Source of the DNA: Deltaproteobacteria bacterium CG_4_9_14_3_um_filter_63_12
GTDB taxonomy: Bacteria; Myxococcota_A; Bradymonadia; UBA4248; UM-FILTER-63-12
Reading direction: 5' to 3'
NCBI GenBank assembly: GCA_002789955.1
Contig: PFUG01000632.1
Location: 1-55,652, forward strand
DNA length: 55,652 nucleotides
This document shows, one piece after another, positions 26,931 to 36,182 of this stretch (its first letter is position 1; the number at the start of each line of letters is the position of its first letter). The position numbers and the translations under genes were made by a program. The notes beneath the pieces were generated by a model. It worked only from the letters and a program-made list of their open reading frames with translations. It was not told where the DNA came from and did no database searches.

Positions 26931-29900
26931 TCAGCTCGCTCCCGGGCTGGCCTCAGGGCTCTCATCGACGGGCTCCTGCGCGGCCCCATCTTCTTTGGGA
27001 AGCTCGGCCGGCACGACATCCTTCTGACCGCGTGCGGCGGCGCCCAAGACGAACTTGCCTTCCAGCACCATGTTCGACGAGTGCTCGGTTGCGACGCCCT
27101 TCTCGTTGGTCACGGGGAAGGAGGTCGGGACCAACTCGGACATTCGCGCCGCGCTCTGACGGCTCCATCGGTTGTAGACCTTCAGCTGGTGGGCGAGGTT
27201 GAGGGCGAACTCGAAGCCCTTGATGGCCTGGTCCTCTGCTGGGTAGATGAGCTCGTCTTCGAGCCATGCGGTGTACTCGTCCTGTGCGTCTTGATCGCCT
27301 TGCAGTTCATCCGGAATGGGGAGCGCACGCAGGGCGTCGCGGAAGTCGATCGCCATCTCTCCGATCAAGAACGAAGCCGCCGCCGACCAACGAGCGACCT
27401 TCAGCTCAGTCACCGCACGGAAAGCCGTCTCAGCCGTGGCCAACGCGGCAGCCTTCTCGGGGATGCGCTTGCGCAGGACCCTTACCGGGAACTCCAGTTG
27501 AATGGCCTTGAAGTCGTCGTAGAGCCGCTCAGCCATCATGAAGCGCATCTCGGCGATCAAGGTCAGGGAGGGCTCGAGCTCCTCGGGGGTCATGGTCGGG
27601 ATAATCTTCTCGATCTTCGCGAATTCCTTCTCCTGCGACCGCTGCCAGCCCTTTTGATTGCCGCCTTGCATGGCCTTGGCAATCTCGAGGTGGGCATAGA
27701 TGTTCACCGATTTGTTCTCGGGGTACTGCTCGAGGTAGGTCGTAAACTGCGCGATCGCTTCGTCGTAGCGTTTGGCCTTGATGTAGATTTCGGCGAGGTG
27801 GAACACCGTTCCTTCTTGTGACACGAGCAGCGACGCATCGCTTAGCTTTTCGGCATCTTTGGGGTGAGCGTTGGGGCGCAGATATCCACCCTCATATTTG
27901 TAGACGTCGCCCTTCTTGTCAGGGTTTAGGGTCAGGTAGCGGCGGGCGTCAGCGACGGCGAGGTCGTATTGCTCGAGGCCTTCGCGAATCTGAACGGCGT
28001 TGAACAGGGCGACGAACGCGTTGGTCTGGTTTGCCTTCTTGAGGTCGACGCCCTCGCCCTCTTCGTCGTCCGCCTTCTTTTCGACCTTCTTTTCGACCTT
28101 TTTCTCGCCCTTCTTCGCCTTGACCTTCTTGTCACCGCTAGCGGCCAGCGCTGCCTTCTCGGACTCGATGGACGCCACTTCGTCTGGAACGAGCTCGAAC
28201 ATCTCGGCCGCCTTCTCGAAGTCGGTCTTCTGGGCGTAGAGCGTGGCGGCTTCGAAGGTCGAGATGGGCGCCTCGGGACGCTTGGGATAGGTGGCCCGGA
28301 ACTCCTCGTACTTGTCGATCGCCTCAGCCACCATCTTGCCGTCGCGATAGATGTTCGCTGTTGAGAAGACCGCCGGCGCGATCAGGTTCTCTCTGTCGGG
28401 GAAGCGCTTCTTGAGGGTGTAGAGCTTCTCCGCAGACTCCCGATAGGATTTGGCCTCGTAGAGGTCTTCGGACTGTTGTCCGATCGAGTAGCCAACTGCA
28501 TCCTCGAGTTCAGCCTTCTCATACACCTTGAAGTTGCCCTGAGTGATCAGCCACTCGGCCCAGTACTCGATCTTCGGCCAGTTCTCGGCTTTGTTGTAGA
28601 GGGCGAACATGGAGCCGACGGCCTGCCCGGCGTACTCGTGTTTCGGGAAGTTCGTCACGAGTTCGTCGAAGCGCTGAGCGGCTTCGTTGTAGTGGTAACG
28701 CGAGCGATAGATCTCAGCAGACCGCCAGAGGAACCCTGGGGTGTCTTCGTGGGTTGGGAAGAGGGCGGAGTACTGCCCAGCCGAGCGCACGAACGCGTTC
28801 TCTTGATCGGTGAGGGGAATCTCCTCCAACTTCTCCGAGTCTTTGGTCTCGGCGCGGAAGTACTTGGCATCGCCAGAGGCCTCGAGCGACCACTCGGGAT
28901 CGACGGTTGCTAGGACGTTGGCGTAAACGAAGACTTGGCGGTTGGCGCTGACGCGCGTGTGATCCTCGCCATCTTCGGGCACGTTGTCTTTCAGCTCGAT
29001 GACCTTCTGGTACTGCTCTGCTGCGGCGATGAGGTCCGGCAACACCTGGTCCGCCGCATCGCGGCGGAACTGCTCGGCGTTCTTCACGTCCTTTTTGAGC
29101 TGAGACAGCCGACGGTCGGAGTTCTCGTCCAGGATGTACGCGTAGTAGAAGTTCATGTCGTACGCGTACTGGCTCTCGGGGTAACGACGAAGGAACGTTT
29201 CGTGGTCCTTGCGAGATTGCAGGAAGAGCTTGTCCGCTTCGGCGTTGTCTTCGCGGTCGACCGCCTTGGTGGCCTCTAGGAGGTAGGTCGCTGCGAGGCT
29301 GTAGAGCTTGTCTTCGGCAAAGGTCTTGGCCTGCTCGGCCTCGCGCACGTTGTCCTTGTTGACCAGCATCCACTTCCCGTTCGGGTCGAAGGTGTCGATG
29401 AACTCACGAGTCGTGGTCTCGATGAGCTCGAGGTGGTTGTCGTTGAAGTGAGAGTCGATGATGCGCACCGCGTACTCAGGGATGCGCCCGTGCATCGGGT
29501 CTTCGCTCATCAACCAACGGTAGATGTCGACGCGATCGCCGAACTGCCCCTTCTCGCCCATGAGCTCCGCGAACTTTTCCATCTTCGAGCGCAGCCGCTC
29601 GGGCGTCAGCTTCTTCTCGAAGTAGTCTCTGGCGGGCTGCCAACCGGCTTCGGATTCGGCGTAGGCGACGATGAGGTCGTTGATCGCCTGATTTCTGAAC
29701 GAAACCTCGCCGACGGGCAGCTTGTTCTCGTCGATCTTCCCGTTGGCATCCATGTATTCGGCGTAGCGAGCGTCGAGGGTCTCAACCACCTTCTTGAAGG
29801 TCTCGATGGCCTTCGTGAATCCTTCCTCGTCGCCGCTGTTGAAATAGGTCCAGGCGAGCTTGTACTGCGCGTAGTTGAAGATCTTGCTATCGGGGTATTG

Positions 29901-30698
29901 GGTGACGATGGTCTCGTACGCAGCTTCGGCGGTGCCCACGTTGTGGTTTTCGAAGTAGTACTCACCGAGGGAGAGATAGACGCGGTCTAGATAGATCGAG
30001 TCCTTGTAGACCTCTTTGAGGCGGTGCAGGTAGCCCACACCTTCCTTGGCCTCACCGGCGCGAATCAGACCGTCGCCGAGCTTGAAGAGGACCTCGTCGA
30101 GGCGCTCATAGCTGGCATGGCTGGCGACAATCTTCTTGTAGTACTCGATGGACTCGGAGTAGTCGGCGTTTGGAGCCTCTGGCCACTCTTCGGCTGGAGT
30201 GCCGAGCTCTTCCAACGACTCGAGCTGCTTTCCCCACTCGCGCATGTCGCGCAAGTTGCGGTAGCTCGCCATCTCCCACTTGTACTCAGCGATGCGGAAC
30301 ATCCATTCGGCGGCCTTGGCGTTGGTCGGGTCTTTTTGCAGAAGCTGCTCGAACTTCTCGACGAGCTTCTTGTTCTTCGACTCGATCTCCTTGAGCCGTT
30401 CGTCGACCTCTTCGGGATTGACGTCGCCCAGCTCGTCGTCCTGCTGTTGAGCGATAGGAGCCTTGCCCAGACCCTCGAGCGCTTTCTTGCGATCGGCTTC
30501 GGAAGCCGCCTTCTCTTCAGCGGAGCGTTCGTCGACCCCCTGTACCTTCGAGGTGGCGTCCTTGAGGGTCTCTTCGATTTCGCTCTTGCCTTGGTCGTCG
30601 TCCTTTTTCTTCGGCTTCTTGGCGAACGCCGCCGACGAAATCAAAGACAAGGTCAAAACCACCGTCAGGAACCAAAAAAAGGTTCGAAACTTCCGCAT
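26931..30698 (-). CDS. Large periplasmic TPR protein, GltD/NfsD-like
   Basis: 1255-aa exported protein: signal peptide ending SSAAFA, a Lys/Asp-rich stretch (KKPKKKDDDQ), then many TPR-like helical repeats with strong Tyr/Phe content, such as YKWEMASYRNLRDMREWG and PGFLWRSAEIYRSRYHYNEA. A Lys/Glu-rich low-complexity segment (around residues 850-890) interrupts the repeats. No enzymatic motif. Size and repeat type resemble GltD/NfsD, the ~1200-residue periplasmic TPR component of the myxobacterial gliding and Nfs complexes. ATG 30698 has AGGAG 8 bases upstream. A 296-bp gap with a candidate promoter separates it from the upstream GltC-like gene, so it may have its own transcription start. Confidence 0.82.
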   Translation of the reverse strand: MRKFRTFFWFLTVVLTLSLISSAAFAKKPKKKDDDQGKSEIEETLKDATSKVQGVDERSAEEKAASEADRKKALEGLGKAPIAQQQDDELGDVNPEEVDERLKEIESKNKKLVEKFEQLLQKDPTNAKAAEWMFRIAEYKWEMASYRNLRDMREWGKQLESLEELGTPAEEWPEAPNADYSESIEYYKKIVASHASYERLDEVLFKLGDGLIRAGEAKEGVGYLHRLKEVYKDSIYLDRVYLSLGEYYFENHNVGTAEAAYETIVTQYPDSKIFNYAQYKLAWTYFNSGDEEGFTKAIETFKKVVETLDARYAEYMDANGKIDENKLPVGEVSFRNQAINDLIVAYAESEAGWQPARDYFEKKLTPERLRSKMEKFAELMGEKGQFGDRVDIYRWLMSEDPMHGRIPEYAVRIIDSHFNDNHLELIETTTREFIDTFDPNGKWMLVNKDNVREAEQAKTFAEDKLYSLAATYLLEATKAVDREDNAEADKLFLQSRKDHETFLRRYPESQYAYDMNFYYAYILDENSDRRLSQLKKDVKNAEQFRRDAADQVLPDLIAAAEQYQKVIELKDNVPEDGEDHTRVSANRQVFVYANVLATVDPEWSLEASGDAKYFRAETKDSEKLEEIPLTDQENAFVRSAGQYSALFPTHEDTPGFLWRSAEIYRSRYHYNEAAQRFDELVTNFPKHEYAGQAVGSMFALYNKAENWPKIEYWAEWLITQGNFKVYEKAELEDAVGYSIGQQSEDLYEAKSYRESAEKLYTLKKRFPDRENLIAPAVFSTANIYRDGKMVAEAIDKYEEFRATYPKRPEAPISTFEAATLYAQKTDFEKAAEMFELVPDEVASIESEKAALAASGDKKVKAKKGEKKVEKKVEKKADDEEGEGVDLKKANQTNAFVALFNAVQIREGLEQYDLAVADARRYLTLNPDKKGDVYKYEGGYLRPNAHPKDAEKLSDASLLVSQEGTVFHLAEIYIKAKRYDEAIAQFTTYLEQYPENKSVNIYAHLEIAKAMQGGNQKGWQRSQEKEFAKIEKIIPTMTPEELEPSLTLIAEMRFMMAERLYDDFKAIQLEFPVRVLRKRIPEKAAALATAETAFRAVTELKVARWSAAASFLIGEMAIDFRDALRALPIPDELQGDQDAQDEYTAWLEDELIYPAEDQAIKGFEFALNLAHQLKVYNRWSRQSAARMSELVPTSFPVTNEKGVATEHSSNMVLEGKFVLGAAARGQKDVVPAELPKEDGAAQEPVDESPEASPGAS

Positions 30699-30817
30699 CC
30701 TCTAGCTCCTCAAGGGCTTCGATCGACCGCTCCAAAGGGGAATGGTCCAGTGAGTCCGGGGTCCAATACCGTCGATTGTTGCTGCCAGATCGAAGGCACG
30801 GAGTTGCATGACGGGGT

Positions 30818-30846
30818 AAAATACCCTCATCGTTTCGAAGCTTCAA
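30818..30846 (-). promoter_or_regulatory. Candidate sigma-70 promoter for the GltD-like gene
   Basis: Minus strand: TTGAAG (30846-30841), 17-base spacer, TATTTT (30823-30818), then about 110 bases to the start at 30698. Each box matches 4 of 6 consensus bases. Confidence 0.35.
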
Positions 30847-30994
30847 CGTTCAACAGCCAATCCAACACCAAAGAACCATCTCGGAGCCAGTATTCTAGGC
30901 CCCAAGACGCTCCGAAGGACCGGCGAAGCTACGAACGTGACTCTCTTTGCCGTCTTACAGGGGGCTCAGCCAAGGCCGCCGAACAGGACCTCGC

Positions 30995-32983
30995 TCAAGG
31001 CTCGGTAGTCGCCGCCACCGCTTCGACCTGGTTACATCGGTCTCCGAGGTAGCTCTTGTAATTGCCGACCTCGTCGACCCAATACTCACCCTCGAAGGGC
31101 CAGAACTGCCAGTCGTCCGCGACCAAGAAGAGCACCGTCGCCTCTTCCGACACGAACTCGCAGGGTTTACCTTGGGCGGCCAGACGCAGACAGACCTCGT
31201 CCAGATCCTTCTCGGAGATGTCGATTTCGATGGAGACCTCTGTGCTCGTCACGTCCCAATCCCGCAGCTCATCCTCGATTCCCTTGAGAATGTGCTGAGT
31301 CTTGAGCCCCGCTTCGAAACGCTTGGTCTCTTGCAGTCGCTCCAAGCTGGTGAGCAGGTCAGTGCCAAAGGCGCCCAGTTGCGGGGCGACCTCCTTCATC
31401 ATGTTCACTTCGCGATCGATCTCGGTGACCACATGGTAGAGATTGAAGAACTCTACGTCGGCGAGCACGGCCTCGAGGAACAGTGTGGGAAGTTCGCTGT
31501 TGGCGCTGCGGTTCTCTGCCATCTCAACGACGGTTTGGTAGTAACCCATCGGGTCGTTCATGCTGGCGAGGAACTGCGTCAAGTAGGGCAGCTTCGCCAG
31601 GTAGACATCCTGGAAGGTCTGCAAGGCTTCCTTCGCTTCGTCGTAGCGGCAGAGGTTGAGGTAGACCGTCGCTTCCAAGACCCAAAGGTCGGGGAAGTAG
31701 TGATCGTCGTAGTAGGGCGAAGCCACGGAGTGGAACGTCCCTAGTGCCTGCCGATGGTCGCCCTTTAGGAAGTAGGTCCAAGCGGACTCGAAGAGCGCCT
31801 GCGGATAACGACTGCTGAAATGGCTGACCTTGTTGTAGTAGTAGAGGGCACCGTCGTAGTTCGTCGCCTCGTACGCGATTCGAGCGAGCGCCAGGTAGGC
31901 CAACTCAACGATCTCGTCATCGGTTTTGTCTTCGGAGGCCTCGCCGGCCACGATCGCGCCCTGGAAGTTCTCCACAGCGGTCTTGTACATCTTCACTTTC
32001 GGGTTGGACTGCATGACACCGGTCGCGTAGAGCGCCTTTGGATAGAGCGAACTGTCTGCGCTCACCTGCGCCAACAGCGCGATGGCGCGCTCGTACTCGC
32101 CCATATTGTCCATGAAGAAGCGCCCGACGAAGAAGTTGAAGCGATTTTGGAAATCATGGTACTTGTCGTCGATGTAGAGCTTGTCGAGGTCCGCCAGGCT
32201 GGCCGGGAAGTAGGCGGCCGCCTCTGCGCTCGCGACGAGCTGGTCGAAGGCGTCGACGAAATGGGGCCGCTCTCCGCCGTACATCACGACATCGCGCAAG
32301 ATGGGGGCGGCGAGGTTGTGGAGCTCCAAAGCGTTGAACGCCGAGCCCTTGCAGAAGAGCGCGTCGTAGTACTCGTCTGTGTTGGGTGCTGGCTTGAACT
32401 CGACGTTGAAGTTGTGACAGGTCGCCAGCGCCTGCCACTTGTCCACGTTCTCGAAGTCCCGGAGCGCGTTGGTCACGCCTTGGAAGGAGAGCTGCATCTT
32501 GGCACTGTCCTGGTCGGTCTTCTGCTGGGCGAGGATTCGCTTGGTCGCTGCCGCGGCGATGTCGAATTGCTGCTTCGCGGTCTTCGCGCCCTGGGCCATC
32601 AACTTGCCGAGGTTACCGACGCCGGCGGGAAGGGGCTCGGGGCCTGAGGTGTCCGTCCCGACATCAGTCGAGGCGTCGGTCGTGGCCGCGCCCTTGGCGT
32701 GCGCCTTGATGACGTTGATGACGCGGTCACTGACGCCAGCCTTCTTGAGGTCTTTGGCGACGGTGTCGTTGAACTCGAACTTGTCACCGGAGTTCTCGAT
32801 GATCGAGATCACGGTGTTCTCGTCGAGGCCAGCGCTGGCCATTCGCTTGATGTCTTCGAGCGAGAGGGCGCTCGCGCTGCTCGTCAGCGCAAGGAGGAGT
32901 GCCAGGGCGCCCAGGATAACCCAGAGGCGCGAAGGACCACTCACCATACCCAAAAGCGTCTGTCGTCGTCGGTTGCTCAGCAC
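30995..32983 (-). CDS. Periplasmic TPR protein, GltC/NfsC-like
   Basis: 662-aa exported TPR protein. GTG 32983 is chosen as start: GGAGGA ends seven bases upstream and it gives an Arg-rich n-region followed by hydrophobic WVILGALALLLAL and SSASA cleavage site. The first mature ~60 residues (LSLEDIKRMASAGLDENTVI) form a small helical domain, then an Ala/Thr linker, then TPR-like repeats rich in Tyr (for example YEATNYDGALYYYNKVSHFS). The C-terminal 150 residues are less repetitive and have a Cys pair. Type, size and position directly after two beta-barrel genes match GltC/NfsC, which bridges outer-membrane barrels and periplasmic parts in Myxococcus. Functional assignment is inference from that match. 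Confidence 0.82.
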   Translation of the reverse strand: MLSNRRRQTLLGMVSGPSRLWVILGALALLLALTSSASALSLEDIKRMASAGLDENTVISIIENSGDKFEFNDTVAKDLKKAGVSDRVINVIKAHAKGAATTDASTDVGTDTSGPEPLPAGVGNLGKLMAQGAKTAKQQFDIAAAATKRILAQQKTDQDSAKMQLSFQGVTNALRDFENVDKWQALATCHNFNVEFKPAPNTDEYYDALFCKGSAFNALELHNLAAPILRDVVMYGGERPHFVDAFDQLVASAEAAAYFPASLADLDKLYIDDKYHDFQNRFNFFVGRFFMDNMGEYERAIALLAQVSADSSLYPKALYATGVMQSNPKVKMYKTAVENFQGAIVAGEASEDKTDDEIVELAYLALARIAYEATNYDGALYYYNKVSHFSSRYPQALFESAWTYFLKGDHRQALGTFHSVASPYYDDHYFPDLWVLEATVYLNLCRYDEAKEALQTFQDVYLAKLPYLTQFLASMNDPMGYYQTVVEMAENRSANSELPTLFLEAVLADVEFFNLYHVVTEIDREVNMMKEVAPQLGAFGTDLLTSLERLQETKRFEAGLKTQHILKGIEDELRDWDVTSTEVSIEIDISEKDLDEVCLRLAAQGKPCEFVSEEATVLFLVADDWQFWPFEGEYWVDEVGNYKSYLGDRCNQVEAVAATTEP

Positions 32984-33046
32984 GATATCGTCCTCCGGGT
33001 CCAACACCCGAACGTAATTCCGCCGCGCTCGTCGGCGGGATTGGCC

Positions 33047-33769
33047 TTAGAGTTGGGGGGTAAAGAAGCTCGCCCCAAGGGTCACGACCGCTGGCGCCTT
33101 GGCGCCGTCGAACGAAGGGTAGAGATGCCAGCGAGCATCGAGGCGAACCGCCACCCAGTCCGTCACGAAGAAGCGAAATCCGCCACCCAACAAACCCTCT
33201 GGATGAACCGCCGTCACCGGCTCCGGCTTGGGGTCGAGACCGTCGAACTCTGGTTCGTCGACGACCACGATGCCCGCGCCGGCGAGGAAAAAGAGATCGA
33301 AGTGGCTGATCTTGTAGGTTTGGAACGACCACTTTCCATACAGAGGGGAGAAGGCCGCGACGAGATCCGTCCGGAAGACTTGCTGGTCGCCGAGGTCGAC
33401 GTTCTTCCGAATGCCAGCGCCATTCTTGGTCAGGAACGTCGTCAACTCCGAGTCCGACATCAGTCCGTTGTAGTCGGCGAGGAGCTCGATGCCCCAGATC
33501 GAGTCGAAGTGATAGCCAGCCGTCAAACCGATTGGGTAACCCGTAAAGAACGCATCGTTCGGGAGAATCCCGCCATGGACGTTGAGCTCGATCCGTTTTT
33601 CGGTGACGTAGAGCCGATCGCCTGCGATGACGGGCATCTCCCGATCAGCCGACCAGTATCTCGCGAGGTCGTCCTCGATCGAACGCTCTTGCGCGTTAGC
33701 AGTTCCTGCCGAGGTCAGCGCGACAAGGGCGAGGCAAAATGTCAGGACACCGATGATGTTTGATCGCAT
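33047..33769 (-). CDS. Outer-membrane beta-barrel protein, GltA/NfsB-like
   Basis: 240-aa outer-membrane protein. Signal peptide ends GTANA. The mature part has alternating hydrophobic strands (HFDSIWGIELLADY, WSFQTYKISHFDLFFLAGAGIVV, shown here as examples of amphipathic strands) and ends with the aromatic-rich strand ALGASFFTPQL, typical of small 8-10-strand barrels. It shares layout and short motifs with the next barrel upstream (LNVHGGILPNDAFFTGYPIGL versus FAGIVPNDPFVFYTPIGL), so the two are paralogues. Sits 63 bp before the GltC-like gene. The paired small barrels resemble GltA/GltB or NfsA/NfsB of Myxococcus; which corresponds to which cannot be settled by eye. Confidence 0.82.
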   Translation of the reverse strand: MRSNIIGVLTFCLALVALTSAGTANAQERSIEDDLARYWSADREMPVIAGDRLYVTEKRIELNVHGGILPNDAFFTGYPIGLTAGYHFDSIWGIELLADYNGLMSDSELTTFLTKNGAGIRKNVDLGDQQVFRTDLVAAFSPLYGKWSFQTYKISHFDLFFLAGAGIVVVDEPEFDGLDPKPEPVTAVHPEGLLGGGFRFFVTDWVAVRLDARWHLYPSFDGAKAPAVVTLGASFFTPQL

Positions 33770-33837
33770 CGTCTCTCGCTCGGTTTCTTATCCAGTGGGG
33801 AGAGCTTGTCTCTCGCCTCGGGTCTCAACCAAATAGA

Positions 33838-34626
33838 TCAGTCCGTGAAGACGCTGAATCCTAGGGATATCTCGGAGGGGTTTGCCGTCCCGCCAGCCTG
33901 TTTCGGATGGATGAACTGGCGGAAATCCGCCCGGATGCCGTATCGCTCACCAAAATAGAATTTGACGCCGGCGCCGAGCACCGCCTCGAACGTCGGGTTG
34001 TAGTCGACCTTCTTCAGATCGACGTCATCGACCTTCTCGGTCAACAGGAAGCCGGCGCCGCCGACCAGATTGACGTCGAAATGCACCAACGTGTCGTTCA
34101 TCGCCGCCACCTTGCCGAAGATCGGGGACCACATCGCGGTCATGTCGAGCCGAGTGACCTGCTGGTCGATGAGCTTGATGGACCGGATCTGCGTCTGCTC
34201 CACTTTCGGTGGGTCGGCCAGGTCACTCTTTAGGTCGCTGGCGAAGCGCAGGCAGCCTTGCGAGAAGCCTCGCTCCTGTTTGTTGCCCACGTCGCCGGTG
34301 AAGCAACCCAAGAACGACCCCGCGACCTCGAGAGCAAAAGCCTCGTTGAAGTGGTAGTCGAAGCGCAGGCCGATGGGGGTGTAGAAGACGAACGGGTCGT
34401 TCGGCACGATGCCGGCAAACGCCGTGAACTCCATCCGGCCAAACTTCGCGAAGAGCCGACGCTGCAGGGTGCGAATCACCCGCTTTTGCCCCCAGGTCTT
34501 CTGGATGGTCGTGTCGTCCGTCGCCGCCGCAGTTGGCGTCGCGGTTGGAGCCAACGCTTCCTGAGCGAACGCAGCTGCCGGTGACAACAGGAGCACCGAG
34601 AGCAACAGCCCGATAACCCACCTCAT
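33838..34626 (-). CDS. Outer-membrane beta-barrel protein, GltB/NfsA-like
   Basis: 262-aa outer-membrane barrel. ATG 34626 (MRWVIGLLLSVLLLS, cleavage after AAAFA) is preferred over 34680 because GGGAGGA precedes it and the longer frame overlaps the VWA gene. After a Thr/Ala-rich mature start comes a barrel with IVPNDPFVFYTPIGLRFDYH and FGERYGIRADFRQFIHP, ending EISLGFSVFTD. It is a paralogue of the following barrel: same NDxFxxxxPIGL motif and similar strand pattern. Both contain a central DxxxTDxxAAFSPxxGK-like or DMTAMWSPIFGK segment. In Myxococcus such barrels anchor the gliding machinery in the outer membrane; assignment here rests on pair, order and type. Confidence 0.82.
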   Translation of the reverse strand: MRWVIGLLLSVLLLSPAAAFAQEALAPTATPTAAATDDTTIQKTWGQKRVIRTLQRRLFAKFGRMEFTAFAGIVPNDPFVFYTPIGLRFDYHFNEAFALEVAGSFLGCFTGDVGNKQERGFSQGCLRFASDLKSDLADPPKVEQTQIRSIKLIDQQVTRLDMTAMWSPIFGKVAAMNDTLVHFDVNLVGGAGFLLTEKVDDVDLKKVDYNPTFEAVLGAGVKFYFGERYGIRADFRQFIHPKQAGGTANPSEISLGFSVFTD

Positions 34627-34676
34627 ATCGTTCCTCCCACGAGCACTAGGAGCGCTCTGGCTTCGCGTGGCTTGGT

Positions 34677-36182
34677 TCAATTGCCGCTCACATGGAAGAG
34701 CAGTCGCGTATCCGACGTGTCGTCATCGAATGTGCTTACCGGCCTCAACTGGAACCGATACACCGCCGATTGACCGCCCAGTCCGACCTCCATCGAGGCC
34801 GCCAAGCGATACCAACCAGAATCCAACAGATCGAGTGGCGTCACGCCCCCATCCGCGTTCTCGGCGGACACATCGAGGTTGAGTGACCACACCGCCTCGT
34901 AGGAGACCGCCAGCCTGCGGAAGTGGTCGTCGAGAGCCTTGGGGTAGACGTCGTAGATGTAGTAGCCGCCGGTCTCACAGGCGAGCTGGTCATAGTCGCT
35001 CAAGGGGCCAGTGCGCAGCGAGCTGTCACTGGTCTTGAGGCTGTCCAGGTGAACGATCGTCGTCGTCCCCTCGACCTCCTTCATCGCAGCGATCGCATCA
35101 TCGACGGTGCGTCCAGCACTGCTGCCGTCGGCGCCGCTGTCGGCGAAAGTCAGAACCTGTCGGTCGTACTTGCCGTTGCCCTCATCACGGAACTGCCCAG
35201 CGGCCATGACATAGGACTCCCACACTGGAGTCTTGCCTGTCGACCGACCCGAGAACAATTGGAGCTCGGAGCTGACACGCTGACTCGAGCGAGTGAACGT
35301 CGACTGAATCGCAGTGTCGTTGAGGAACACATCGTTGACACCATTCTGGCTGGAGCCCGCGAGCTCGAACAGCCCAAACTCCGAGGCGTTGGTCAGACCA
35401 CTGCGGTCCTCGGTATTGAGCTCTGACAGGAAGGTCAGCACCGCAGCGATGCTCTTGCGCTCTGGGTCTGTGGCCGCACCAGGGATGATGTTGCCGTCTC
35501 CGTTGTCCCTGCCGATCAGGCTGCCGGAGTTGTCGAGGTCCAAGACCAGACTCAGGCCGTTGCGTCCAAGTCCGCTGGTGGCTTGGTTGTCGGGCTGGGG
35601 GTCGCTGCCAATCGCGCGAAAGTGCAGCGAGCCGGGCTTCGCCGTTACCGCGGCCTTGCGGGCGCACAGGGAGCGACCGACGTTGGCCGAGTCCGCCGGA
35701 ACCTCTGCACTGGAGAGTTCGACACACTCGAAGCCAGTGGAGCACTCGCTGGTTGCCGTGCATTCCAGGTCCACGCCATTGGCGTCGAGTTGGAACAGCC
35801 AGCTGCGGTTGAAGGTGATGTCTTGGTCCGTGAAGTTCGTACCCGGTGCAAGCCGCCCCTCGAGACCGATGATCTGCGCGTTGGGCGTCATGAAACGACC
35901 GACGTTGGTCTCCAGCACGAAGTCCAGCGTCCCGCACCCAGGGGGGCTGCACAGCGACAGCGGGTCCTCGTTGCCGGCACAAGACTCCGCCCTGAAGCCG
36001 AGCGCGCGAACGCTGCTCAATGACTCCTTGGTGAACGTGATCTCGGCGACCGTGTCACAGGCCAGCCCAAACCACAGCAGCGCGCCCAGTACTAGGCACA
36101 CCCACCAGAGCTTGCCCGCGCTGAAGGGGGAAGAGAATGAGGGCGAAACATTTTCCCACCGTTCGAAGGACGAGGCTCGCAT
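34677..36182 (-). CDS. Cys-rich VWA-domain lipoprotein, CglB-like putative adhesin
   Basis: 501 aa. An N-terminal hydrophobic segment (LWWVCLVLGALLWFG) ends at LAC, a probable but imperfect lipobox. Cys-rich beta region (~40-180), then a von Willebrand A domain with the metal-ion-dependent adhesion motif DxSxS in DLDNSGS and a second acidic site in TFADSGADGSS. About ten Cys suggest disulfides and surface exposure. In Myxococcus, CglB is a Cys-rich VWA lipoprotein that serves as the gliding adhesin and depends on GltA/B barrels; there it is encoded away from the glt genes. Here a protein of the same type leads the barrel/TPR cluster, 50 bp upstream of the first barrel. Start at 36182 is uncertain, with no strong ribosome-binding site. 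Confidence 0.8.
   Translation of the reverse strand: MRASSFERWENVSPSFSSPFSAGKLWWVCLVLGALLWFGLACDTVAEITFTKESLSSVRALGFRAESCAGNEDPLSLCSPPGCGTLDFVLETNVGRFMTPNAQIIGLEGRLAPGTNFTDQDITFNRSWLFQLDANGVDLECTATSECSTGFECVELSSAEVPADSANVGRSLCARKAAVTAKPGSLHFRAIGSDPQPDNQATSGLGRNGLSLVLDLDNSGSLIGRDNGDGNIIPGAATDPERKSIAAVLTFLSELNTEDRSGLTNASEFGLFELAGSSQNGVNDVFLNDTAIQSTFTRSSQRVSSELQLFSGRSTGKTPVWESYVMAAGQFRDEGNGKYDRQVLTFADSGADGSSAGRTVDDAIAAMKEVEGTTTIVHLDSLKTSDSSLRTGPLSDYDQLACETGGYYIYDVYPKALDDHFRRLAVSYEAVWSLNLDVSAENADGGVTPLDLLDSGWYRLAASMEVGLGGQSAVYRFQLRPVSTFDDDTSDTRLLFHVSGN

Noticed and set aside
27966-28150. Lys/Glu-rich codon repeats in the 1255-aa TPR gene, considered as a frameshift or repeat element
   Set aside because: The reading frame stays intact through it; it is a low-complexity linker.
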